The notes under the pieces: model-generated
Told to the model about the DNA's origin: nothing
The model's input: only the letters and a program-made list of their open reading frames with translations
Database searches by the model: none
Shown: positions 37,404 through 45,774 of the stretch, in pieces
Layout: each line of letters starts with the position of its first letter
Position numbering within the stretch: position 1 is the first letter of the stretch
Position numbers and translations under genes: made by a program
From: Beggiatoa alba B18LD
GTDB lineage: Bacteria; Pseudomonadota; Gammaproteobacteria; Beggiatoales; Beggiatoaceae
DNA: 64,000 nucleotides
Assembly: GCF_000245015.1 (NCBI RefSeq)
Contig: NZ_JH600070.1
Span: 1,956,634 to 2,020,633, forward strand
Direction of reading: 5' to 3'

Positions 37404-39467
37404 TTAGAGAGGTTTTAGCTCTGCGCCCATTTCTATGGTTTTTTCACCCAGCAAAATTTGCCGTGCTGTTTCTAAATGTGCACTTGTTCCCAGTAATAAC
37501 ACCGTATCCCCTGTTTGTAGCTCTTCATCAGGTTCAGGATTGATTAAATGTTGCTCACCGCGTCCAATCCCGACAATACTTGCTCCCGTTTTACTGCGTA
37601 AGGCAACCTCACGGATTAAGCGTTTTACGACAGGTGAGCTTGCAGGCAAGGTAACACACGCTAATTGTGCTGTTTGCAATAATGTTTTTGGCGGAACAGG
37701 CTCTTGCTTATCTTCGCTCATTTGACGGCTTAAATTATCACGAATGGTTAAATGCAACCGTGAATAAAGCGTATTAAAGCGTTTCCACATCATATGCACC
37801 CACCATGCTAATAATAAAAACACCACCAAGACTGCCCACCACGGCGGAAGAATGGTTAAACTCAACACAATCATCCATACACTTAACGCACCAACCCCCG
37901 CGATAAATATCGTCGTGGTAAACACGGCTTGTATATGTGATTGCTGTTGTTGATGAATATTTAAATGTGCTGTGCTTAACTCTGCTAATGCCATTGCTAA
38001 GGCTTTAAATTTGAAAATGGTATGTAGCACGATTGGCAGACTTAAGAACATCACTATCGCCCATAAAATCGTATTTTGTACCATTTCATTGTCACTAAGG
38101 ACTAACCAACGATATTTATTTAGGGTGCTCGCGCCAATAAATAATGAGGCAATAACTAGAATATTCAGAATGATAGGAAACGCCATTTTAAACAAGACTT
38201 CACGAATAATGGCTTTATCTGCCGTATTCTTTGACGGTGATAAATGGTTAGCCCATTGGTGATACATGTTTAAAAATGACAGGATAGAAGGGGACACCCG
38301 TTTTTCTAAAAAAACAACCACATCATCCGAGTTTTTAATCAAGTAAGGGGTTAATAAGGTCGTAATAACTGACACCATCACCGCGATAGGATATAAAAAG
38401 TCACTAGTCACTGACAGTGTTAAACCTAATTGCGCAATAATAAATGAGAATTCCCCGATTTGTGATACACCCATCCCAATCCGTAATGAGGTACGAGTAT
38501 CATTGCCTGCGAGAAATGCCCCAATAGAGCAGGTAATAATTTTACCAACCACGACAGCAATTGTGATGATAAAAATCGGCACGGCATATTTAACGAGCAA
38601 TGCAGGGTCAATTAACATCCCAATACTGACAAAAAAGACCGCACTAAACATATCGCGGACAGGTTCAATGATAATACCTATCTTGGCATTTTCACGGCTT
38701 TCTGCGACTAAAACACCCGCTAAAAATGCGCCCAGCGCGACGCTATAGCCTAACCATGCTGCGAGCAAAGACACGCCAAAACAAATGCCTAATGTAGCAA
38801 TTAACAGCATTTCATTGTTACGATATTGAGAAATATAACGCAATGATTTAGGGACAATTAGCAAGCCAATAATGATAACAAGGGCGAGAAAGACAACAAG
38901 CCGTCCGACCATGCCCAATAATTCGCCAAGTTGTAACGACCCTGTGACCGCAATACTAGACAATAACGCAAGCATGGCAATCGCTAAAATATCTTCAATG
39001 ATTAAAATGCCAAAAATCAACGTTGCAAAACGTTCTTTAGTCAAATTTAAATCTTGTAAGGCTTTAATAATAATTGTGGTCGAAGAAATAGACAGAATCG
39101 CGCCTAAAAAAAGACTATCCATTGTTCCCCAACCAAACCATTGCCCCAGTTGATAGCCTACCCAAACCATCACAATAATTTCTAAACTCGCAGCAATAAA
39201 TGCGGTAGGACCCACTTTTAATAATTTACTTAATTGAAAATGCTGTCCAATACTAAACATCAGCATAATCACCCCGAATTCCGCCAAGGTTTTTATCGTA
39301 TGTTCATCCTGAATTAGCATAAATGGTGGGGTATAAGGACCAATAATTAAGCCTGCAGCGATATATCCCAACACAACAGGTTGTTTAAAGCGATGAAATA
39401 AAATCGTTACTAGACCTGCAATAATCATGATGATAGCTAAATCTTGAAGCAAACTAAGATGATGCAC
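37404..39467 (-). CDS. KefB-like CPA2 cation:proton antiporter
   Basis: 687 aa from the GTG at 39467, chosen because AGGAG lies 10 bp upstream and homologues begin with an HHxSLLQDLAII-type sequence; ATG starts at 39485 or 39542 are open. The first 390 residues are the Na/H-exchanger fold (about 12 TM). Residues about 430-590 hold extra membrane segments where KefB/KefC have a nucleotide-binding RCK_N domain. The C-terminus (about 615-685) is a TrkA_C domain. It exchanges K+ or Na+ for H+ at the inner membrane, and regulation through RCK_N appears lost. Confidence 0.82.
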   Translation of the reverse strand: MHHLSLLQDLAIIMIIAGLVTILFHRFKQPVVLGYIAAGLIIGPYTPPFMLIQDEHTIKTLAEFGVIMLMFSIGQHFQLSKLLKVGPTAFIAASLEIIVMVWVGYQLGQWFGWGTMDSLFLGAILSISSTTIIIKALQDLNLTKERFATLIFGILIIEDILAIAMLALLSSIAVTGSLQLGELLGMVGRLVVFLALVIIIGLLIVPKSLRYISQYRNNEMLLIATLGICFGVSLLAAWLGYSVALGAFLAGVLVAESRENAKIGIIIEPVRDMFSAVFFVSIGMLIDPALLVKYAVPIFIITIAVVVGKIITCSIGAFLAGNDTRTSLRIGMGVSQIGEFSFIIAQLGLTLSVTSDFLYPIAVMVSVITTLLTPYLIKNSDDVVVFLEKRVSPSILSFLNMYHQWANHLSPSKNTADKAIIREVLFKMAFPIILNILVIASLFIGASTLNKYRWLVLSDNEMVQNTILWAIVMFLSLPIVLHTIFKFKALAMALAELSTAHLNIHQQQQSHIQAVFTTTIFIAGVGALSVWMIVLSLTILPPWWAVLVVFLLLAWWVHMMWKRFNTLYSRLHLTIRDNLSRQMSEDKQEPVPPKTLLQTAQLACVTLPASSPVVKRLIREVALRSKTGASIVGIGRGEQHLINPEPDEELQTGDTVLLLGTSAHLETARQILLGEKTIEMGAELKPL

Positions 39468-39617
39468 GTTGTAATGACTCCTCATTGTTAAAGTGAAAAA
39501 ATACAGATAATTTAGAAATAGGTAGTAATTAGCATAAAACAATAGTGCAATGGATTTTTGTGAACATATAAGAAAACAATGATTATTATTAAGTATGTTA
39601 TTAATTAGGAATCTTAA

Positions 39618-40766
39618 ATGATGAAAACCTCCGCAACCGTTGCTTTAATTTCCCCCTCACCATTAACACAACGCAGTTTATTAGTGCATCGTTATGGCGC
39701 AGTCGGTGCACGCCCTAAGGCTTATTTACAAGCAGGGTTACACGCAGACGAATTACCAGGATTATTAGTTTTACACCACTTACAAACTTTATTAGATAAA
39801 GCAGAAGAAAATAACGATATTATTGGAGAAATTGTCATTGTACCTGTTGCGAATCCAATCGGACTTGGACAACATTTAAATGGGCATTTGGTCGGACGAT
39901 TTGATTTTGAAACAGGTAAAAACTTTAATCGAGATTTTCCCAATTTAACCACAGCGGTTTTAGAAAAAATCACGCCACAACTAACCAATTCCGCCCCACA
40001 AAATGTGCAACTGATACGCGACTGCTTACAAACGCTATTACAAACAAAAACGTTAGAGACAGAACCAGAAGGACTGAAAAGAGCATTGCTACGTTTATCT
40101 ATCGACGCGGATTACGTGCTGGATTTACATTGCGATGGCGAGGCTATCGTACATTTATATGTCTCTAAACATCATGAGGCGCAAGGCGTACAACTCGGTG
40201 CACAACTTGGCGCGAAAACCATTTTATTAGAAGACAATGCGGGTGGAGACCCCTTCGACGAAGCGAATGCGGGTATTTGGTGGAAATTACGTGAACAGTT
40301 ACCCACATCAATACCGCTACCGCTTGCCTGTTTTGCAACAACGATAGAGTTACGGGGGCAGGCTGATGTTGATGAAACCTTAGCACGTTCAGATGCTTTA
40401 AATTTATTTCGCTATTTACAACGTTGTGGCTTAATTGCGGGGCATATTGAACCGTTGCCAACCGCATTATGTGAACCAACTCCGTTAGAAGGAACAGACG
40501 TATTAAAAGCCCCAATCGCTGGCGTTTTGGCATATCACAAAACACTGGGAGAATATGTCCATGCGGGCGAAGTGGTTGCAGATGTGGTTAATATCACTGC
40601 AAGCAGTCCTGAACAAGCAAGAATTCCTGTGATTAGCCAAACAGATGGTATTATCTTTGCCCGACGCTTAGAAAAATTAGTAAGACCAGGGGAAAGTTTT
40701 TGTAAAATTGCAGGTAAACATAAATTAGCCCATCGTGAATACGGTAAACTACTTGGGAATAAATAA
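39618..40766 (+). CDS. Succinylglutamate desuccinylase/aspartoacylase family protein
   Basis: 382 aa zinc carboxypeptidase-like amidohydrolase. Metal ligands are visible in GLHADELPG (H, E) and LDLHCDGE (H), with NFNRDFP between them. The C-terminal 90 residues form a beta-rich lipoyl-like domain (APIAGVLAYHKTLGEYVHAGE). Members remove N-acyl groups from amino acids or related amides, but the substrate here is unknown. Confidence 0.82.
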   Translation: MMKTSATVALISPSPLTQRSLLVHRYGAVGARPKAYLQAGLHADELPGLLVLHHLQTLLDKAEENNDIIGEIVIVPVANPIGLGQHLNGHLVGRFDFETGKNFNRDFPNLTTAVLEKITPQLTNSAPQNVQLIRDCLQTLLQTKTLETEPEGLKRALLRLSIDADYVLDLHCDGEAIVHLYVSKHHEAQGVQLGAQLGAKTILLEDNAGGDPFDEANAGIWWKLREQLPTSIPLPLACFATTIELRGQADVDETLARSDALNLFRYLQRCGLIAGHIEPLPTALCEPTPLEGTDVLKAPIAGVLAYHKTLGEYVHAGEVVADVVNITASSPEQARIPVISQTDGIIFARRLEKLVRPGESFCKIAGKHKLAHREYGKLLGNK

Positions 40767-40866
40767 ATATTTGGTAGTGCTCAACAAGTCAGGTTTTTCT
40801 CGTTAATCTTAACTCTTTTGTCTGAAACAGGGGTTACTCATTTAAAACCCTACTTGTTTAGTACTA

Positions 40867-41095
40867 ACCTGAATTCGGCGAGATTCTTTTAAAAAGACAA
40901 ACATTTGTCTGAATCAGGACTTTCAGAATTAACAGAATTTAAAACCCTTAAATCAAGAAATTAATGCGAATCACGCTTTTTAATTCTGCTAATTCTGAAA
41001 ATCTTGTGAATTCTGATTCAGACAAAAAAAGACCTGCTAAGTTTTCAAAACATAGCAGGTCTTTGTTTTATTTTATAAATCTCGCAAAACTGGGG
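40867..41095. repeat. Dispersed palindromic element, copy D
   Basis: Short version without the 85-bp module. Left end ACCTGAATTCGGCGAGATTC; right end decayed (CTCGCAAAACTGGGG). The stem AGACCTGCTAAGTTTT / AAAACATAGCAGGTCT (about 41030-41063) has two changes and is followed by TTTGTTTTATTTT. The 8-mer TAGTACTA borders both sides (40859-40866, 41097-41104), as a target duplication would. It lies between the tandem genes for the aspartoacylase-family protein and cysE. Confidence 0.8.
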
Positions 41096-41309
41096 ATAGT
41101 ACTATCTGTTATTTATCATATTTTTTCTTGCTTGTTTATTTCAAAAAATTCCTTATTTTTTTACTAAAGTATTTTATTATTACTGCCTATGCTTAAATGA
41201 AGCACTGTAAAGAGTCATTATTGAGCTAAAAAACAATCCTATTTTTTATGAATTAAAAAAGATTAGCGCATTAAAGTATTAAATAATAAATATAATTGGG
41301 AATTATATT

Positions 41310-42119
41310 ATGTTAAATGATTTACGCGAAACGATTACTTGCATTTTTGCACGTGACCCTGCAGCTCGTAGTACGGCGGAGGTTATTCTCAATTACCCTG
41401 GATTGCATGCCGTGTTATGGCATCGATTAAGTCATCGTTTGTGGCGAGCCAATTGGAAACTACTTGCCCGTACCTTATCGACAATTGCCCGTTGGTTAAC
41501 AGGGATAGAAATCCATCCCGGTGCAGTGATTGGACGGCGTTTTTTTATCGATCATGGCATGGGGGTTGTGATTGGTGAAACGACAATCATTGGGGATGAT
41601 TGTACTTTATATCATGGGGTTACTTTAGGCGGAACTTCTTGGCAAAAAGGCAAACGTCATCCAACTTTAGGCAATAATGTTGTAATTGGAGCGGGGGCTA
41701 AGGTGTTAGGTCCTATTACGGTTGCTGATGGGGCGCGGATTGGTTCTAATGCGGTTGTCGTAAAGGATGTACCCGAAGGGGCGACAATGATCGGCATTCC
41801 CGCTAAGGTTGTGAATGTCGAATTAAATTGGAAAGAACGCCATCGGCAGGAGATGGAGAAAAAGATTTTTGATGCGTATGGAATGCCTTGTGATGGGGAT
41901 ATGTCAGAAATAGATTCTGTGCAGTACGCAATCAATAATATGCTGGATGATATTCATCATTTAGATCAGCAAATGCAGAAGCTGTACGGCATGTTGCATC
42001 AAATGGGAAAATGTGAACTTGCGGGGCTGGAGGAGGCTTCTTGTGTGAACTTGCGCCAGCGTAAAAAGTTGCATAATGATGCAGTTCATAAAACTATTAA
42101 TTTAAACAGTGTTGAATAA
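41310..42119 (+). CDS. cysE: Serine O-acetyltransferase
   Basis: 269 aa. Acetylates serine, the first step of cysteine synthesis, feeding sulfide assimilation. Left-handed beta-helix hexapeptide repeats run from about 65 to 175 ([40 protein letters not shown]), with the catalytic His in [11 protein letters not shown]. The C-terminus has an extra 80-residue helical tail compared with short CysE forms. Confidence 0.93.
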   Translation: MLNDLRETITCIFARDPAARSTAEVILNYPGLHAVLWHRLSHRLWRANWKLLARTLSTIARWLTGIEIHPGAVIGRRFFIDHGMGVVIGETTIIGDDCTLYHGVTLGGTSWQKGKRHPTLGNNVVIGAGAKVLGPITVADGARIGSNAVVVKDVPEGATMIGIPAKVVNVELNWKERHRQEMEKKIFDAYGMPCDGDMSEIDSVQYAINNMLDDIHHLDQQMQKLYGMLHQMGKCELAGLEEASCVNLRQRKKLHNDAVHKTINLNSVE

Positions 42120-42130
42120 CAACATTGTTT

Positions 42131-42160
42131 TTAGGGTTGAGAATAAAGACTTAACCCTTA
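42131..42160 (+). terminator. Weak hairpin after cysE
   Basis: TTAGGGTT (42131-42138) / AACCCTTAA (42153-42161) with a 14-nt loop, starting 12 bp past the cysE stop; the following bases are AT-rich but not a T-run. Confidence 0.4.
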
Positions 42161-42238
42161 ATTTAAAATATTTGTTATTAATCAATAATAAATAGTGATA
42201 TTTTTATTTTTTTAGCCAACCATTGCTTTTATTTTTAC

Positions 42239-42266
42239 TTGAAAAAAAAGTTGAATAGATTATGAT
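42239..42266 (+). promoter_or_regulatory. Possible sigma-70 promoter for a small membrane-protein frame
   Basis: TTGAAA (42239-42244), 16-bp spacer, TATGAT (42261-42266). The predicted transcription start would lie only a few bases before ATG 42276, so the message would be nearly leaderless if both are right. Confidence 0.35.
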
Positions 42267-42275
42267 AGGTTTAAT

Positions 42276-42383
42276 ATGCCTGTTATAACTATTTATCGTA
42301 AAACTATTTTTTCTAGTGACTTATCATTATTCTTGCTATTAATAGGATTAATTGGTTTTTTTAGTATAAAAATCTTAAATTAA
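42276..42383 (+). CDS. Possible 35-aa membrane microprotein
   Basis: Frame of 36 codons with one predicted transmembrane helix (LSLFLLLIGLIGFFSIKIL, about 16-34) and a positively charged N-terminal part (YRKT). A rho-independent terminator overlaps its stop codon and a promoter-like sequence precedes it, so the stretch looks like a self-contained unit. There is no good RBS, only ATAGG. No homologue is recognised. An alternative is a short non-coding RNA ending at the same terminator. Confidence 0.4.
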   Translation: MPVITIYRKTIFSSDLSLFLLLIGLIGFFSIKILN

Positions 42384-42407
42384 ACGAGTTGTTACTCGTT
42401 TTTTTAC
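42382..42407 (+). terminator. Rho-independent terminator
   Basis: AAACGAGT (42382-42389) / ACTCGTTT (42394-42401) with loop TGTT, followed by more T residues. It marks the end of a short transcript 260 bp after cysE and well before the next gene. Confidence 0.8.
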
Positions 42408-42569
42408 CAATTATCTGAAAAATACGCCCTTTAATTGCGGTAATTGCCCTTTATCATTTGTTTGTCTGTCCATACTTAATTCATAAGCGTTAATGTACTG
42501 TGTGGTGTTAGTATCCTTTTAACCTGCGCAAACGACGTTAAAAAAGCATATGTTTTACAAGGTTTTAAT

Positions 42570-42585
42570 GGTATAGCTCTTGCAT
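42570..42585 (+). promoter_or_regulatory. Sigma-54-type promoter upstream of the 87-aa protein
   Basis: TGGTATAGCTCTTGCA: fits the TGGYRYR-N4-TTGCA consensus with exact 12-bp GG-to-GC phasing. It is 53 bp upstream of the ATG at 42638. The -24 half is not the preferred TGGCAC, so confidence is moderate. I see no TGT-N10-ACA site nearby. Confidence 0.6.
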
Positions 42586-42637
42586 TTATTAACACCAACT
42601 AATGTACTCAACCATTATTTAACATGAGGTGATGACC

Positions 42638-42901
42638 ATGATAGACGCAACATTAGATGTGAGAAGTCGTGTAGAATCAGGAAATGATGTCAATAATTCG
42701 AGCGTTTTGAACAATGCAAATGCAATGCGCCAACAAACAGCATTAGCAGTAGATAAAGCAAATCGTTTGGAAGCTATGTGTGCGACTCAGCAAAGAGAAT
42801 TAGACGCTTTACGTCATACACTTAATGAAATGTTTGATGAAGAAACGCTGGGAGAAATTTACTCACGTTTTATGAATCGTTTGTATAGTGAAGTAAATTG
42901 A
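42638..42901 (+). CDS. Small helical protein of unknown function, 87 aa
   Basis: Starts at ATG 42638, preceded by GAGGTGA; nearby GTG/ATG codons at 42629 and 42632 lie inside the RBS. The chain is hydrophilic and mostly alpha-helical, with a coiled-coil-like segment (residues about 28-68, RLEAMCATQQRELDALRHTL) and one Cys. It has no signal or TM segment. I do not recognise a family. A likely sigma-54 promoter in front and a strong terminator behind make it a discrete, conditionally expressed unit. Confidence 0.7.
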   Translation: MIDATLDVRSRVESGNDVNNSSVLNNANAMRQQTALAVDKANRLEAMCATQQRELDALRHTLNEMFDEETLGEIYSRFMNRLYSEVN

Positions 42902-42943
42902 TTGGATGAGTGTCACCAGTAATGTCTTTTCTGATTAACAAAA

Positions 42944-42978
42944 AGGGTGTTCTATTTTTTTGAACACCCTCTTTTTTT
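42944..42978. terminator. Bidirectional terminator
   Basis: AGGGTGTTC (42944-42952) / GAACACCCT (42962-42970) with a T-rich 9-nt loop, CTTTTTTT after it and AAAAA before it. It ends the 87-aa gene on plus and the aldolase gene on minus. Confidence 0.92.
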
Positions 42979-43022
42979 CGAGCTAATTTTTTAATAGTAA
43001 AATTAACTCATCACCTTGATAC

Positions 43023-44075
43023 TTAAGCAATCGTGACATCACGCGCTAAATAGACATCTTGAATCGCGTGTAAGAGTTTAACACCGTCATCCATGGGTTT
43101 TTGGAAGGCTTTGCGACCAGAAATTAAGCCCATACCGCCCGCCCGTTTGTTAATCACGGCTGTCCGTACTGCGTCTTTTAAGTCATCTTTGCCACCTGCT
43201 TCACCGCCAGAATTAATTAATCCTGCACGTCCCATAAAGCAGTTTGCTACTTGGTAACGGGTTAAATCGATAGGATGGTCAGTCGTTAATTCGCTATAGA
43301 CTTTTGCGTGAGTTTTACCGAATTTAATCGCATTATAACCACCGTTATTAGTGGCTTGTTTTTGCTTGACGATATCGGCGTTAATGGTTGCGGCGATATG
43401 GTTGGCTTGTCCTGTTAAATCGGCAGCCGTGTGATAATCGGTATCACCCACTTTAAAGGCAGGATTGCGTAAATAGGCCCATAAGACAGTTGCCATGCCT
43501 AAATCATGCGCTAATGCAAAGGCTTCGCTGATTTCTTCAATTTGACGGCGGGATTCGTGAGAACCAAAATAAATAGTTGCACCAATGGCAACTGCGCCCA
43601 TATCAAAGGCTTGTTCGACTTTAGCAAACAAGGTTTGATCGTAAATGTTGGGATAGCTCAGAATTTCATTGTGGTTGATTTTGACGATAAAGGGGATTTT
43701 ATGCACGTATTTACGGGCAATAGAGCTTAATACCCCTAATGTGGAGGCAACCGCATTACATTCCCCTTCAATCGCTAATTTGACGATATTTTCAGGGTCA
43801 AAATAAATGGGGTTGGGTGCGAAAGACGCACCGCCAGAGTGTTCAATCCCTTGGTCAACAGGCAGAATGGATAAATAGCCAGAGCCTGCTAAACGACCAT
43901 GATTAAACATCGCGCCTAAATTGCGCAGAACATTGGGTTTTCTATCTGTTAAGCTCATTACACGATCCATAAAATCAGGACCTGGTAAAGACAACATCTC
44001 TTTTGGAACTCCTTTGCATTGATGGTTTAATAATGATTCCGCTTCTGCTCCCAAAAGAGTAGCGATGTTTGTCAT
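43023..44075 (-). CDS. fbaB: Class I fructose-bisphosphate aldolase (FbaB/DhnA type)
   Basis: 350 aa. Schiff-base aldolase of glycolysis and gluconeogenesis. Typical sequence includes [19 protein letters not shown], the KINHNE region and the C-terminal [15 protein letters not shown]. The start at 44075 is set by GGAGAAA upstream; the frame is open to 44120. It lies 119 bp downstream of glgC on the same strand, hinting at shared control of storage carbon. Confidence 0.9.
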   Translation of the reverse strand: MTNIATLLGAEAESLLNHQCKGVPKEMLSLPGPDFMDRVMSLTDRKPNVLRNLGAMFNHGRLAGSGYLSILPVDQGIEHSGGASFAPNPIYFDPENIVKLAIEGECNAVASTLGVLSSIARKYVHKIPFIVKINHNEILSYPNIYDQTLFAKVEQAFDMGAVAIGATIYFGSHESRRQIEEISEAFALAHDLGMATVLWAYLRNPAFKVGDTDYHTAADLTGQANHIAATINADIVKQKQATNNGGYNAIKFGKTHAKVYSELTTDHPIDLTRYQVANCFMGRAGLINSGGEAGGKDDLKDAVRTAVINKRAGGMGLISGRKAFQKPMDDGVKLLHAIQDVYLARDVTIA

Positions 44076-44194
44076 AGTAATTATTTCTCCGTTAAGCAAT
44101 TTATATATTATCAAAAACAAGCAAGTATTATGTTTGATATAACCAATAAATGATGGTTTATAACCAGCATAAGGTAAATTATTTTACGAGATAA

Positions 44195-45592
44195 CTAGAG
44201 TAATTGCGGGTTTTTTTGCGACTTTTTTTTGCCCTTCTTTGCCGTGTGGTGGCTAGGATGATTTGTTAATACGGGGGGCTCTGCAAGAGGGACGAGGCTG
44301 TCTTTAGTACGAATACGTGGGTAATCTGTCGGAGATTCATGAATATACTGCGTCAACATTTCAGGCGTTACCAGCACAACCCCTTTTTCACTGACATAAA
44401 AACGCTTTGCATCTTCTGCCAAATCTTCGCCGATGACCGTGCCCGCTTCGATATAACATCCTTTATCGATGATGACTTTATTTAAACGACAATGCTGTCC
44501 AATACGCACATCAGGTAAAATCACACAATCTTTTAATGTCGAGTAATCATTCACAATCACATTAGAAAATAACAGCGAATTCTCAATCATTGCCCCAGAA
44601 ATAATACATCCCCCTGAGACCATTGAATCAACAGCCATCCCCCGTCGACCATCATCATTAAAGACAAACTTAGCAGGGGGCAATTGTTCTTGATAAGTCC
44701 AAATAGACCAATCACGGTCATAAAGATTTAACGGTGGCGTGACTCCAATTAACTCCATATTGGCTTCCCAATAAGCATCAACAGTACCCACATCTCGCCA
44801 ATAGCCCGACTTTCCCGTGTTTTGCACATCTCTAAAAGGGTAGGCAATTACTTTATGATGTTTAATCAATTTAGGAATGATATCCTTACCAAAATCATGG
44901 CTTGAGTGCTCGCAAGTTGCATCTATCACCAATTGGTCATATAAAAAATCAGTGTTAAAAATATAAATCCCCATGGAGGCTAAGGCACATTCAGGATTAT
45001 TCGGTAAAGCAATCGGCTTTTCAGGTTTTTCAGTAAAGGTTTTGATGTTACCTTTTTTATTCACTTCCATAATGCCGAAACTACTTGCCATAGATAAAGG
45101 CACTTCTAAACAGGCAACCGTTAAATCTGCCTTACGTTTGACATGCTCCGCCAACATCGTGCTGTAATCCATTTTATAAATATGATCACCTGCCAAAATT
45201 AAGACATATTCGGGTTTATGATTACGAATAATGTCTAAATTTTGATAAACGGCATTTGCAGTGCCAGAATACCAAGATTCTTGTAAACGCTGTTGTGCGG
45301 GTAATAATTCTACAAATTCGCCAAATTCACCACGCAAAAATCCCCAGCCTTTTTGAATATGCCGAATTAATGAATGTGATTTATATTGTGTAATCACACC
45401 AATACGACGAATTTTAGAATTCATGCAATTAGATAAGGGAAAATCAATAATTCTAAATTTTCCCCCAAAGGGCACGGCGGGTTTTGCACGCCAATCTGTC
45501 AACTGATGCAATCGAGAGCCACGTCCCCCTGCCAAGACTAACGCTAAGGTTTTCTGCGTTAATTTATTTAAAAAAGTTGCCGAGTCATTCAT
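44195..45592 (-). CDS. glgC: Glucose-1-phosphate adenylyltransferase
   Basis: 465 aa. Makes ADP-glucose for glycogen. Nucleotidyltransferase motif [37 protein letters not shown], then sugar-binding FTEKPEKP and the C-terminal beta-helix. The start at 45592 follows AGGGGG. The last 40 residues form a basic tail (KKGKKKSQK) beyond the usual enzyme end. It is divergent from the cyclase-like gene at 45775. Confidence 0.93.
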   Translation of the reverse strand: MNDSATFLNKLTQKTLALVLAGGRGSRLHQLTDWRAKPAVPFGGKFRIIDFPLSNCMNSKIRRIGVITQYKSHSLIRHIQKGWGFLRGEFGEFVELLPAQQRLQESWYSGTANAVYQNLDIIRNHKPEYVLILAGDHIYKMDYSTMLAEHVKRKADLTVACLEVPLSMASSFGIMEVNKKGNIKTFTEKPEKPIALPNNPECALASMGIYIFNTDFLYDQLVIDATCEHSSHDFGKDIIPKLIKHHKVIAYPFRDVQNTGKSGYWRDVGTVDAYWEANMELIGVTPPLNLYDRDWSIWTYQEQLPPAKFVFNDDGRRGMAVDSMVSGGCIISGAMIENSLLFSNVIVNDYSTLKDCVILPDVRIGQHCRLNKVIIDKGCYIEAGTVIGEDLAEDAKRFYVSEKGVVLVTPEMLTQYIHESPTDYPRIRTKDSLVPLAEPPVLTNHPSHHTAKKGKKKSQKNPQLL

Positions 45593-45774
45593 TTTTATTC
45601 CCCCTTGATGTTTACCAAAAAAATAGCACAATAGCAGTTTGTTGTGACTTATCTATTAAGTGTCTTAGGGCGATGCAAGCTAACTTTTTGTTTGATAAAT
45701 ACCCCTACCAAATGGTATTAAATTTGCTATAGAATGGACGAACGAATCTACCACCGCCTGCCACCACCTCAGGG

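Noticed and set aside
40964-41167. 67-codon frame inside repeat copy D
   Set aside because: It is made mostly of repeat sequence and runs into AT-rich DNA; other repeat copies do not keep the frame.
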